Positions 8,363 to 17,101 are shown, counted from the stretch's first letter. The stretch is 64,000 nucleotides of DNA from Agrobacterium tumefaciens str. B6 (GCF_001541315.1 NZ_LMVK01000003.1:62001-126000); one strand, 5' to 3'. Numbers and translations are program-made. The notes: generated by a model not told the origin, from the sequence alone.

Positions 8363-9463
8363 ATGATCATGCGCTCGGTTCACCTCTGCTTTTCCGTTTC
8401 GCTGCTGACGCTTGCTTTCGGCGCGCCGGCGGGTGTCGCTTTTGCTCAATCCGGGCCGCAGAGCGAAAGCAATGCGCTTTCCCGCCAGCTGGAAAATGAG
8501 GCTCAGCCGACCCGTCAGGGCAGGGTGCAATCCGAAGAGCAGAAGGACTTGCAGCCGTCCGCAGGCGTCAATGTCTATCAGCGCATGGGTGCGGAGCTGC
8601 CCGCCCTGCCGCCTGAAAAGGAATTCAAGGGCCGGGTGGACGAAGCCTATGGGCATTTCCAGCGCGGTGAATATGTGCAGGCGCTCGACAAGGCGCTGAA
8701 CCGTGCGCAGAACGGTGACGCATCCGCCCAGACGCTGGTGGCGGAAATGATGTCGCGTGGTCTGGGCATTGCCCGTGACGAAAAAACCGCTGCTTTCTGG
8801 TATCAGCAGGCTGCAGAGGGTGGCGATCCCGTTGCCATGTTCAAATTCGCCCTGATCCTGATGGAAGGCAAATTCGTCACCCGCGACAAGGCGAAAGCTG
8901 ACGATTTCATGCGCCGCGCCGCGGAAGGCGGTAATGCCTCTGCTCAGTTCAACTGGGGCCAGATTCTGGTTTCGGAAAATCCCGGCGCCAAGGGCCTGCT
9001 GATGGCTTTGCCTTTCTACGAAAAATCCGCTGACCAGGGCATTGCAGATGCGCAATATGCGGTGTCGCAGATTTACTGGTCGGTGAAGGACGTGCCGGCC
9101 GAAAAGAAGGCCAAGGCGCGGGACTGGCTGATGCGGGCCGCAAAGGCGGGTTACGACACCGCGCAGGTCGATCTTGGCATCTGGCTGGTGAATGGTTTCG
9201 GCGGCGAGCGCAATCTGGATGAGGGCTTCCGCTGGCTATACGGTGCGGCACAGCGTGGTAATGTCGTGGCGCAGAACAAGGTGGCGCATCTTTATATTCA
9301 GGCGCTTGGCACCCGGCCCGATGCGGTCGAAGCGGCCAAATGGTATGTGCTTTCCCGTCGCGCGGGGCTGAAGGATCCCTCCCTCGAGGACTTTTATCTC
9401 GGGATCACCGACGAGCAGCAGAAGAAGGCGATTGAGGCCGCAAATCGTTTCCGCCCGACGTGA
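8363..9463 (+). CDS. Exported Sel1-like repeat protein
   Basis: A 366-residue protein with a signal peptide (MIMRSVHLCFSVSLLTLAFG, cleavage near AFAQ). The mature part begins with a polar linker. From about residue 90 it is built of Sel1-type 36-residue repeats such as AAFWYQQAAEGGDPVAMFKF, DDFMRRAAEGGNASAQFNWG and PFYEKSADQGIADAQYAVSQ. Such proteins scaffold periplasmic protein interactions; ExoR is one rhizobial example, but this is longer and not clearly ExoR. ATG at 8363 is preferred to the TTG at 8351, which overlaps the upstream stop; ATG at 8369 is also possible. Confidence 0.85.
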   Translation: MIMRSVHLCFSVSLLTLAFGAPAGVAFAQSGPQSESNALSRQLENEAQPTRQGRVQSEEQKDLQPSAGVNVYQRMGAELPALPPEKEFKGRVDEAYGHFQRGEYVQALDKALNRAQNGDASAQTLVAEMMSRGLGIARDEKTAAFWYQQAAEGGDPVAMFKFALILMEGKFVTRDKAKADDFMRRAAEGGNASAQFNWGQILVSENPGAKGLLMALPFYEKSADQGIADAQYAVSQIYWSVKDVPAEKKAKARDWLMRAAKAGYDTAQVDLGIWLVNGFGGERNLDEGFRWLYGAAQRGNVVAQNKVAHLYIQALGTRPDAVEAAKWYVLSRRAGLKDPSLEDFYLGITDEQQKKAIEAANRFRPT

Positions 9464-9627
9464 TGGCAGACGGGCCTAACCACGCTGGCGCGGCCGCATG
9501 GGCTTTTTGCCTTGAATTTCCGCGCGTTTTGTGGTCTTGAACCGCAAACTTTCAATTCAAGAAAATAATGACGTGCCTGCCCGGTGAACTTCCGGGCGGT
9601 TCGCAAGCTTTCCAGGAAACAAATTCG

Positions 9628-10428
9628 ATGGCCCGTTCAGCCCTTCTCAATGTCATGGTTCAGGCCGCCATCAAGGCGGGTAAGTCTTTGTCGCGTGACT
9701 TCGGTGAAGTGCAGAACCTTCAGGTTTCGGTCAAGGGGCCGAGCGATTTCGTCTCGCAGGCGGATCTGAAAGCCGAAAAGATCGTGCGCGATGAATTGAT
9801 GAAAGCCCGCCCGACCTATGACTTCCTGGGTGAAGAAGGCGGCGAGGAAAAGGGTAGCGATGGCGCGCATCGCTGGATCGTGGATCCGCTTGATGGCACC
9901 ACTAACTTCCTGCACGGCATTCCGCATTTTGCGGTTTCCATCGCGCTGGAGCGTAACGGTGAAGTCGTTGCCGGTGTGATCTTCAATCCGGCCACCGACG
10001 AACTCTACACCGCCGAGCGTGGCGGCGGCGCGTTCCTCAACGATCGTCGCATCCGTGTTGCCGCGCGCAAGGCGCTGACCGATTGCGTCATCGGCTGCGG
10101 CGTGCCGCATCTCGGTCGCGGCAATCACGGCAAGTTCCTGGTCGAGCTTCGCCATGTCATGGGTGAGGCTGCCGGCATCCGTCGCATGGGCGCGGCTTCG
10201 CTCGATCTGGCTTATGTCGCCGCGGGCCGTCTCGACGGTTACTGGGAAGCCGATCTTTCGCCATGGGATATGGCGGCCGGTCTGGTGCTGATTCGTGAAG
10301 CCGGCGGCTTCGCATCCGACATCAAGGGCGGCACGGATATCTTCGGCAGCGGCACCGTTGCTGCCGGAAATGAATATATCCACAAGGCGCTCGTTGAGGT
10401 CGCCAACCGTCCCATCCCGGGCCGCTGA
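9628..10428 (+). CDS. suhB: Inositol-1-monophosphatase family protein SuhB
   Basis: A 266-residue Mg2+-dependent phosphatase of the inositol monophosphatase family. The three metal-site motifs are present: GEEGGEE (about residue 68), WIVDPLDGTTNFLHG (about residue 82) and SPWDMAAGLVLIREAGG (about residue 210). In bacteria SuhB hydrolyses inositol phosphate and also takes part in rRNA transcription antitermination. ATG at 9628 has AGGAAA 11 nt before it; the frame back to 9568 lacks a better site. A terminator follows closely, so it is probably monocistronic. Confidence 0.93.
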   Translation: MARSALLNVMVQAAIKAGKSLSRDFGEVQNLQVSVKGPSDFVSQADLKAEKIVRDELMKARPTYDFLGEEGGEEKGSDGAHRWIVDPLDGTTNFLHGIPHFAVSIALERNGEVVAGVIFNPATDELYTAERGGGAFLNDRRIRVAARKALTDCVIGCGVPHLGRGNHGKFLVELRHVMGEAAGIRRMGAASLDLAYVAAGRLDGYWEADLSPWDMAAGLVLIREAGGFASDIKGGTDIFGSGTVAAGNEYIHKALVEVANRPIPGR

Positions 10429-10470
10429 TCGGTTTTCGGCGGAAAACCTGTCGTTTTCTACAAGTTTTAG

Positions 10471-10500
10471 ACGCCCGGCGAATGTTCGCCGGGTGTTTTT
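10471..10500 (+). terminator. Terminator after suhB
   Basis: Hairpin with arms ACGCCCGGCGAA and TTCGCCGGGTGT (one G-T pair) around TG, followed directly by TTTTT. Confidence 0.88.
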
Positions 10501-10629
10501 GTTTTCCATTGCCGGGTGCTCACACATTTTCCTAAAACGCCTGTGACGAAAGACCGGCTTTTCGCTTCAAATCGTCGCAATTTTCAAATAGCTTCCGCTG
10601 GATACCTGACCAGAGGGAATGCGAACGTT

Positions 10630-11652
10630 ATGGCGGATTCGGAGCTGCTCGATCTTGGCGTCGAGAAACCGGTGACCACACGGCAATACAGCCACAAGCT
10701 GTCCAGCCCCACACCGTTTCTCTGGACGATGGTTCTGTTTCTGATCCTCGTCGGCTTTCTGGCGGCCATTCTCTATCGGCAGGCGCACACCGCCTTCATG
10801 ACCAATCCGGGGCTCAACGGCTTCATTCTCGGCGTGTTGGCCATCGGCATCATTCTGGTGTTTACGCAGACGATGAGCCTGCGCTCGGAAGTCCGCTGGT
10901 TCAATGCCTTTCGTGCTGCCGGCAGCGTCGAAAAGGTCGGCCGTGCGCCAAAACTGCTTGCGCCGATGAGCACGCTGATCGGCAAGCGCGGCGAAGTCCG
11001 GCTTTCCACGGTCACGCAGCGGACCATCCTCGATTCCATCGCAACACGACTCGACGAATCGCGTGATACCTCGCGTTATCTCGTCGGCCTGCTGGTGTTT
11101 CTCGGTCTGCTCGGCACCTTCTGGGGCCTGATCGGCACCATCGGCGCCATCAGCAATGTCATCCAGTCGCTCGATCCGAGCGCCGGTGACAGCAACGATA
11201 TTCTGAGCTCGCTCAAGGCCGGTCTCACCGCGCCGCTGGCGGGCATGGGAACGGCCTTCTCCTCGTCGCTGCTCGGTCTTTCAGGTTCGCTGATCCTCGG
11301 TTTTCTCGATCTTCAGGCCGGTCGCGCGCAGAACCGTTTTTACACCCAACTCGAAAACTGGCTGTCATCGGTAACTGACACCTCGGCGGAAGGGCCGAGG
11401 GAGTTCAAGGCCGTTGAGCCGGGCGCCATGGTCAGCACCGAGCGTTCGCTTGCGGCCATGACCAGCCTTGCCGAGGGCATTCAGGGTCTGGTCAAGAACA
11501 TGCGCAGCGAACAGCAGATGCTGCGTGACTGGATCGAGGCGCAGCAGGAGGAATCGAAATCACTCCGCCGCACGCTCGACCGGCTGTCGGCGCGGATCGA
11601 TAGCGACACGAAATCATCCGGACGCACCCGGCACGATAACGGGAGCGAGTAG
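10630..11652 (+). CDS. MotA/TolQ/ExbB-like proton-channel protein
   Basis: A 340-residue inner-membrane protein. One helix near residues 32-50 (FLWTMVLFLILVGFLAAILY) and one near 60-80 are followed by a cytoplasmic stretch. The MotA/TolQ/ExbB channel domain comes next, LLVFLGLLGTFWGLIGTIGA (about residues 155-175) and GMGTAFSSSLLGLSGSLILG (about 205-225). A C-terminal helical tail (EQQMLRDWIEAQQEESKSLRR) looks like coiled coil. It should form the stator ring of a proton-driven complex with the OmpA-domain protein encoded 2 nt downstream. AGAGGGA at 10612-10618 supports ATG at 10630. Orthologues are found widely in Rhizobiales without an assigned role. It is distinct from TolQ at 43619. Confidence 0.85.
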   Translation: MADSELLDLGVEKPVTTRQYSHKLSSPTPFLWTMVLFLILVGFLAAILYRQAHTAFMTNPGLNGFILGVLAIGIILVFTQTMSLRSEVRWFNAFRAAGSVEKVGRAPKLLAPMSTLIGKRGEVRLSTVTQRTILDSIATRLDESRDTSRYLVGLLVFLGLLGTFWGLIGTIGAISNVIQSLDPSAGDSNDILSSLKAGLTAPLAGMGTAFSSSLLGLSGSLILGFLDLQAGRAQNRFYTQLENWLSSVTDTSAEGPREFKAVEPGAMVSTERSLAAMTSLAEGIQGLVKNMRSEQQMLRDWIEAQQEESKSLRRTLDRLSARIDSDTKSSGRTRHDNGSE

Positions 11653-11654
11653 CC

Positions 11655-12686
11655 ATGGCGCTTGCGCGCAACCGCCGCCGCGACAGGGGTGTGGATTATT
11701 GGCCGGGTTTCGTCGATGCGCTTTCGACGCTGCTGATGGCCATCATGTTTTTGCTGACGGTCTTCGTGCTGGCGCAATTCGTACTGTCGCGCGAAATTAC
11801 CGGCAAGGACGAAGTGCTGACGCGCCTCAACAGCCAGATTGCCGAACTGACCGAACTTCTGGCCATGGAAAAAGGCAACAAGCAGGATATTGAGGACGCG
11901 CTAGCAAGCCTGCAATCGACGCTCGCAGCTTCAGAAAACGAGCGTTCCCGACTGCAGGCGCTTCTCGATGCGGGATCGGGCAACAATGCGAACGCCAATG
12001 CCCGGATTGGCAGCCTGACCGGCGAGCTGGACGACCAGCGGCAGGCCAATTCCCGCGCCTCCGCGCAGATCGAATTGCTGAACCAGCAGATTGCGGCGCT
12101 GAGAGCGCAGATCGCTTCGGTGGAAGCCGCCCTGCAGGCTTCGGAAGCCAAGGATACCTCGTCTCAGGTCAAGATCGCCGATCTCGGCCGTCGCCTCAAT
12201 GTCGCGCTGGCGCAGCGGGTGCAGGAACTGAACCGCTATCGGTCTGATTTCTTCGGGCGGCTGCGCGAAATCCTGTCGGACCGCGAAAATATCCGCATCG
12301 TCGGTGACCGGTTCGTCTTCCAGTCCGAAGTGCTATTCCCTTCCGGCGGCAATGAACTCAATCCGGAAGGACAGACGGAGATGGAGAAGCTGGCGGTCGC
12401 GCTGCTCGATCTCGCCAAGGAAATTCCGGCGGAGATCAACTGGGTCCTGCGCGTGGATGGCCACACGGATAATGTCCAGCTTTCCGGTTCCGGACGTTAC
12501 CGGGACAATTGGGAACTATCCTCGGCCCGTGCCACCTCTGTGGTGAAATTCCTGATTTCCAAGGGCGTCCCGGCAAACCGGCTGGTCGCCGCTGGTTTCG
12601 GCGAATATCAGCCGATTGCCGAAGGCGATACCCCGGAAGCACGGCAGCAGAATCGCCGTATCGAACTCAAGCTCACCGAGCGCTAG
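11655..12686 (+). CDS. MotB/OmpA-like peptidoglycan-binding protein
   Basis: A 343-residue single-span protein: basic N-terminus, one helix FVDALSTLLMAIMFLLTVFV (residues about 19-38, with Asp in the helix start as in MotB/ZorB), a long coiled coil (residues about 55-190) and a C-terminal OmpA-like domain. The OmpA part shows VDGHTDNVQ (about residue 273), the DNWELSSARATSVVKFL helix and AAGFGEYQPIA, which bind peptidoglycan. Paired with the upstream channel protein (2 nt apart), it forms a predicted stator. No flagellar, Tol or Zorya effector genes are adjacent. Confidence 0.88.
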   Translation: MALARNRRRDRGVDYWPGFVDALSTLLMAIMFLLTVFVLAQFVLSREITGKDEVLTRLNSQIAELTELLAMEKGNKQDIEDALASLQSTLAASENERSRLQALLDAGSGNNANANARIGSLTGELDDQRQANSRASAQIELLNQQIAALRAQIASVEAALQASEAKDTSSQVKIADLGRRLNVALAQRVQELNRYRSDFFGRLREILSDRENIRIVGDRFVFQSEVLFPSGGNELNPEGQTEMEKLAVALLDLAKEIPAEINWVLRVDGHTDNVQLSGSGRYRDNWELSSARATSVVKFLISKGVPANRLVAAGFGEYQPIAEGDTPEARQQNRRIELKLTER

Positions 12687-12702
12687 CATTTATGGAGAAT
12701 GC

Positions 12703-12957
12703 ATGACGTTTCCACACGAGCCTTACGCCGTTGCTCAACTGGCAATGTCACAGTTGAAGTCGGCCATTTATCTCCTACTGAAGGACGCTAAGAGCGTCGG
12801 AATGAAGAATTCTGAAATCGGTCGGGCGCTTGGAATCTACACGGGCCATGTTGAGCACGAAGGCCATATTTCACGGACTTTGTTGTCGATTATGGAGGCA
12901 GAGGGCGTGGTAGAGCAAAATAAAGAAACAAAGCTCTGGTCGCTAAAAAAAATCTAG
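12703..12957 (+). CDS. Small winged-helix-like protein, AT-rich
   Basis: An 84-residue protein with a helix-turn-helix-like core: AIYLLLKDAKSVGMKNSEIGRALGI, then EHEGHISRTLLSIMEAEGVV and a wing-like QNKETKLWSLKK. This resembles a winged helix that separates alternative helices for DNA or partner binding. Codon choice and base composition are clearly more AT-rich than both neighbours, suggesting horizontal origin. It starts 16 nt after the OmpA-like gene with GGAGAA upstream. No family name is claimed. Small winged-helix proteins of this kind occur next to restriction or mobile genes, but none are seen here. Confidence 0.65.
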   Translation: MTFPHEPYAVAQLAMSQLKSAIYLLLKDAKSVGMKNSEIGRALGIYTGHVEHEGHISRTLLSIMEAEGVVEQNKETKLWSLKKI

Positions 12958-13010
12958 CTCGCTCAAGATTTTTATCTCCCACATTCGGGGCCCCTGCGAT
13001 AAGTTCTGAA

Positions 13011-13026
13011 TTTACGTTCGCGTAAA
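13011..13026. promoter_or_regulatory. Inverted repeat before flavoprotein gene
   Basis: TTTACGTTCGCGTAAA has perfect 6-base arms TTTACG and CGTAAA around TTCG, ending 29 nt before the dehydrogenase ATG. The arms resemble operators described for MerR-family regulators of branched-chain amino-acid and acyl-CoA catabolism (LiuR type). That link is from memory and unproven. It could instead be a site for another regulator. Confidence 0.5.
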
Positions 13027-13055
13027 AGTAATTCCGTCATATCTGGGAGGGGCTG

Positions 13056-14702
13056 ATGGAACGCTATGATGTGATCGTTGTCGGCGCTGGGCTTGCCGGG
13101 CTGGTGGCGGCAACCGAGGCTGCTGAGCGAGGTTTCAGCGTCTGTGTCGTGGATCAGGAGGGCGAGCAGAACCTTGGCGGCCAGGCCTTCTGGTCGCTGG
13201 GCGGTCTGTTTTTCGTCGATAGCCCCGAACAGCGCCGGATGCGGGTGCGAGACAGTATCGATCTTGCAAGGCAAGACTGGTTCGGCTCAGCGGGTTTCGA
13301 CCGTCCGGAGGATTATTGGCCGCGCCGTTGGGCGGAGGCCTATCTCGATTTCGCTGCCGGTGAAAAACGCGAATGGCTGCACCGTATGGGCATGCGCTGG
13401 TTTCCTGTGGTCGGCTGGGCCGAGCGCGGCGGCAGCCTCGCCCATGGTCATGGCAATTCCGTTCCGCGTTTCCATGTCACGTGGGGCACGGGTCCGGGCG
13501 TACTCGCACCCTTCGTTAAAAAGGCGAAGGCCATGGCGGCAACCGGCCGGCTGACCTTCCGTTTTCGCCACCGGGTTGATCGTCTGGAGGTCGCCGACGG
13601 CCGGGTGACCGGCATTTCAGGCGCTGTTCTTGCAGCAGACCCCGTGCAACGCGGGCAGGAGAGCAGCCGGGAAGAGCAGGGCGATTTTACTTTCTCCGCT
13701 GCGACGGTCATCGTCAGTTCCGGCGGCATCGGCGGCAATCAGGAGCTGGTGCGGCGCAACTGGCCGGTGGAACGGTTGGGCGAGCCTCCCGCAAGCATGG
13801 TCTGCGGTGTTCCCGCGCATGTGGATGGCCGCATGATCGCCATTACGGAAACGGCTGGCGGAGCCGTCATCAATCGTGACCGCATGTGGCATTATACCGA
13901 GGGCGTGAAAAACCATGATCCGATCTGGCCGGGTCACGGGATCCGCATTCTGCCCGGTCCCTCGTCCTTCTGGTGCGATGCGGATGGAAACCGCCTCGCC
14001 GCCCCCGCCATGCCGGGTTTCGATACGCTCGGCACGCTTAAAATGCTGGGCGAACGCGGCAGCGGCCATAGCTGGTTCATTCTGACCAAGGTGATCATCA
14101 AGAAGGAATTTGCGCTTTCAGGCTCGGAGCAGAATCCTGATCTGACCGGCAAGGATATACCGCTGCTGCTCAAAAGGTTGGGCAAGGAGCCGCCGGGACC
14201 AGTGCGTGCTTTCATGGAGTGCGGCGAAGATTTCGCGGTTCGAGATACGCTGGAAGAACTCGTGGCGGCGATGAACGCCATCAGTGGCGATAACCGGCTG
14301 CATATAGACCATATCCGCCGGCAGATCGAAGCGCGCGACCGTGAAATCGAAAATGGTTTCAGTAAGGATGCCCAGGTAACGGCCATCCATGGCGCACGTC
14401 GTTATCTTGGCGACCGGCTGATGCGGACGGCAAAACCGCACCGGCTGCTCGACCCGTCGATGGGACCGTTGATTGCCGTGCGGCTGCATGTGCTGACGCG
14501 CAAGACGCTTGGCGGCCTTCATACCGATCTTGAAGCGCGGGTGCTGGATGCTGCCGGTGAGCCGGTGCCGGGGCTTTATGCCGCCGGCGAAGTGGCGGGT
14601 TTCGGTGGCGGTGGCATGCATGGCTACAACGCGCTGGAGGGCACATTCCTTGGCGGCTGCCTGTTTTCGGGCCGCATTGCCGGACGCAGCGTGCTGGCGT
14701 GA
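13056..14702 (+). CDS. FAD-binding dehydrogenase (KSTD/fumarate-reductase flavoprotein type)
   Basis: A 548-residue flavoprotein. The N-terminal dinucleotide-binding segment is YDVIVVGAGLAGLVAATEAAERG (residues 4-26), followed by GGQAFWSLGGLFFV. The C-terminal FAD-binding end is GLYAAGEVAGFGGGGMHGYNALEGTFLGG. This matches the FAD-binding dehydrogenase family related to 3-ketosteroid-delta1-dehydrogenases and fumarate reductase flavoproteins. The substrate is unknown; annotation as a steroid dehydrogenase would go too far. ATG at 13056 is preceded by GGGAGGGG, an ideal ribosome site. The upstream palindrome suggests a dedicated repressor or activator not encoded in this window. Confidence 0.87.
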   Translation: MERYDVIVVGAGLAGLVAATEAAERGFSVCVVDQEGEQNLGGQAFWSLGGLFFVDSPEQRRMRVRDSIDLARQDWFGSAGFDRPEDYWPRRWAEAYLDFAAGEKREWLHRMGMRWFPVVGWAERGGSLAHGHGNSVPRFHVTWGTGPGVLAPFVKKAKAMAATGRLTFRFRHRVDRLEVADGRVTGISGAVLAADPVQRGQESSREEQGDFTFSAATVIVSSGGIGGNQELVRRNWPVERLGEPPASMVCGVPAHVDGRMIAITETAGGAVINRDRMWHYTEGVKNHDPIWPGHGIRILPGPSSFWCDADGNRLAAPAMPGFDTLGTLKMLGERGSGHSWFILTKVIIKKEFALSGSEQNPDLTGKDIPLLLKRLGKEPPGPVRAFMECGEDFAVRDTLEELVAAMNAISGDNRLHIDHIRRQIEARDREIENGFSKDAQVTAIHGARRYLGDRLMRTAKPHRLLDPSMGPLIAVRLHVLTRKTLGGLHTDLEARVLDAAGEPVPGLYAAGEVAGFGGGGMHGYNALEGTFLGGCLFSGRIAGRSVLA

Positions 14703-14767
14703 GCCGTTGAGAGCGGAATGGTGAAACACCAGCGGTTTTGCCTGAAATTCCGCTCCGATCGCGTGAA

Positions 14768-16567
14768 CTAAGCCTGGGCGCGCAATTCGTCCGGTCCGGT
14801 CTGGAATTGCAGCCGGGCAAGCCGCGCATAAAGGCCGTTCTGGCGGATGAGGCTCTGATGCGTGCCTTCTTCAATGATGCGGCCTTCATCCATCACCAGA
14901 ATACGGTCGGCCTTCAGCACGGTGGCAAGACGGTGAGCGATGACGATGGTGGTGCGGGTTTTCATCAGCTCATCAAGCGCCTTTTGAACCAGCGTTTCGC
15001 TTTCCGCATCGAGTGCCGAAGTCGCTTCGTCGAGCAGCAGGATCGGCGCATTGCGCAGGATGGCGCGGGCAATGGCGATGCGCTGGCGCTGGCCGCCGGA
15101 AAGCGTCACGCCGCGTTCACCCACCTGGGTATCGTATCCATCGGTGAGACGTTCGATGAAGCTGTCGGCCTGTGCGGCGATGGCGGCGGCGCGCACCTCC
15201 TCGCGTGTCGCGTCAGGTCGGCCAAAGGCGATATTGTCGTGGATGGAGGAGGCGAATATCGCCACATCCTGCGGAACGATGGACAGGCGCGCGCGCAGAT
15301 CGGCGAGGGTGACGTCGCGGATATCCGTGCCATCGACGGTGATGCGGCCCTGTTGCGGATCGTAAAAGCGCATCAGCAGCGAAAAGACCGTGCTCTTGCC
15401 CGCACCTGAAGGCCCGACGATTGCGACGGTTTCGCCGGCTCTGACCTTGAAGGAGAGGCCGGAGACGATCGGCCGCCCTGTCGCAAGCGGGTAGACAAAA
15501 TCGACATTTTCGAATTCGGCTTCGCCGCGCGGAGGCTGCGGCATGGCGACAGGGGTTGCGGGTTCTGCGACGGGCGAGCGCTCGTTCAGCAGTTCGGAAA
15601 GCCGTTCGGCCGCACCACCCGCCTGCGCCAGTTCACCCCAGACTTCCGAGAGCTGGCCGAGACCGCTTGCCGCGATGACCGAATAAAGCACGAACTGACC
15701 GAGCGTGCCTGCCGTCATGCCGCCAGACAGGACGCTTTGCGCGCCATACCAGAGAATGCCGACGACGCTGCCGAAGACCAGCGCGATGGCGACGGCGGTG
15801 AGAATGGAGCGTGCGCCGATCGCTGCCCGAGCGCCCTGATAGGCGGCTTCCACGGAAGCGCCATAACGGGCATTTGCCAGCACCTCGGCGTTAAAGGACT
15901 GCACGGTGCGGCTCGCAGCAATCGTCTCGGAAGCATAGGCGGCGGAATTGGCCAATGTATCCTGCGTGGTGCGGGAGCGGGCGCGAACCGAGCGCCCGAA
16001 GGCGATCAACGGAAAAACGATGAAGGGAATGGCAAGCAGCGCAAGGCCCGAAAGACCGGGGCTGGTATAGATCATCATCGCCACGGCACCACAGCACATG
16101 ATGATGTTGCGCAAAGCCACGGAGGCGGAAGACCCGAATGCCGAGCGGATCTGCACCGTATCGGCGGTCAGTCGCGAGGTCAGTTCGCCGGATCGATTGC
16201 TATCGAAAAACTGCTGCGACAGGGTGGTGAGATGGGCGAAGACATCGCGGCGCAGATCGGCAACGACCCTTTCACCAATGGTCATGACGTAATAATAGCG
16301 CATGGCGCTGGCAAGCGCGAGGAGCACGGCAATCGCCAGAAGCACGGCGAAATAGCTGTTGATCATGCCGCCATCCGGCGTCTGGAAACCGTGGTCGATG
16401 ATGCGGCGAACGGCAAGCGGCAGGGCCAATGTCGTGGCGGAGGAAAGCACAAGCGCGAAAAGAGCTGCCGCCATCAGGCCGCGATAACGGCTCAGATAGG
16501 GGAAGAGGCCAAGAAGCGGCTTCAGGCTTCTCTGTTTCGCAGCTTTCTGCTCGTCAATATCTGCCAC
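14768..16567 (-). CDS. MsbA-type ABC exporter (fused permease-ATPase)
   Basis: A 599-residue half-transporter. Six membrane helices lie in residues about 20-320, then the nucleotide-binding domain with Walker A GPSGAGKST (about residue 390), signature LSGGQRQRIAIARA, Walker B ILLLDEATSALD and H-loop IVIAHRL. Such proteins dimerise to export lipids, glycolipids or drugs across the inner membrane. It is similar to MsbA and to rhizobial glucan-type exporters; the substrate cannot be told. It is convergent with the flavoprotein gene and divergent from rpmE. Confidence 0.92.
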   Translation of the reverse strand: MADIDEQKAAKQRSLKPLLGLFPYLSRYRGLMAAALFALVLSSATTLALPLAVRRIIDHGFQTPDGGMINSYFAVLLAIAVLLALASAMRYYYVMTIGERVVADLRRDVFAHLTTLSQQFFDSNRSGELTSRLTADTVQIRSAFGSSASVALRNIIMCCGAVAMMIYTSPGLSGLALLAIPFIVFPLIAFGRSVRARSRTTQDTLANSAAYASETIAASRTVQSFNAEVLANARYGASVEAAYQGARAAIGARSILTAVAIALVFGSVVGILWYGAQSVLSGGMTAGTLGQFVLYSVIAASGLGQLSEVWGELAQAGGAAERLSELLNERSPVAEPATPVAMPQPPRGEAEFENVDFVYPLATGRPIVSGLSFKVRAGETVAIVGPSGAGKSTVFSLLMRFYDPQQGRITVDGTDIRDVTLADLRARLSIVPQDVAIFASSIHDNIAFGRPDATREEVRAAAIAAQADSFIERLTDGYDTQVGERGVTLSGGQRQRIAIARAILRNAPILLLDEATSALDAESETLVQKALDELMKTRTTIVIAHRLATVLKADRILVMDEGRIIEEGTHQSLIRQNGLYARLARLQFQTGPDELRAQA

Positions 16568-16727
16568 GTCCTCTATGCTCCTTGTTCAATGCCGTTTTTG
16601 GGCCTTTTGCGGGTGAATTTCCGGCGCGCGGTAAAATTCCAGCCCCTGCGGCCATCTCCTTTCACAAGGGGATAGCAGGCTCTTGTTATCTGGGCGACCT
16701 TCATGTATAGGCTCCGCATCGAATTGG

Positions 16728-16757
16728 GAAGCCATAGCCCATCTGGTCTATGGCTTC
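16728..16757 (+). promoter_or_regulatory. Hairpin in the rpmE leader region
   Basis: Perfect 10-base arms GAAGCCATAG and CTATGGCTTC around a 10-base loop, 71 nt before the rpmE start. In enterobacteria L31 represses its own mRNA through leader structure, so this may be a comparable element. It is followed by ATTTATT rather than a T-run, which argues against a simple terminator. Role inferred only. Confidence 0.45.
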
Positions 16758-16828
16758 ATTTATTGAAATGGCTCAGTTGACGCAATTGCGGCAAATGGAC
16801 CGCACGTCACTTAACCAGGAAGATTGTC

Positions 16829-17050
16829 ATGAAGGCTGATATCCATCCCGCTTATCACACGATCAAGGTCGTCATGACCGATGGCACCGAATACGAAACC
16901 CGCTCTACCTGGGGTTCGGAAGGCGCAGTCATGAACCTTGAAATCGACCCCAAGTCCCATCCGGCATGGACGGGCGGCAACCAGCAGCTTATGGACCGCG
17001 GTGGTCGCGTTTCCAAGTTCAACAAGCGTTTCGGCGGCCTCGGCCTCTGA
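16829..17050 (+). CDS. rpmE: 50S ribosomal protein L31, zinc-free form
   Basis: A 73-residue protein starting [20 protein letters not shown] and ending [11 protein letters not shown], typical of L31, which bridges the central protuberance to the 30S head. The zinc-binding CxxC found in the classical form is missing and the protein has no cysteine. The C-terminal [10 protein letters not shown] and [11 protein letters not shown] motifs are intact. AGGAAG at 16819-16824 supports the start. The gene is followed directly by a strong terminator. Confidence 0.97.
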   Translation: MKADIHPAYHTIKVVMTDGTEYETRSTWGSEGAVMNLEIDPKSHPAWTGGNQQLMDRGGRVSKFNKRFGGLGL

Positions 17051-17072
17051 TCCACTTGCGGACGGATTGTAT

Positions 17073-17101
17073 AAAAAAGCCCGGTTTTTCCGGGCTTTTT
17101 T
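17073..17101 (+). terminator. Terminator after rpmE
   Basis: AAAAAAGCCCGG pairs perfectly with CCGGGCTTTTTT over a TTTTT loop, 22 nt beyond the rpmE stop. The A-run makes it potentially bidirectional. Confidence 0.9.
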
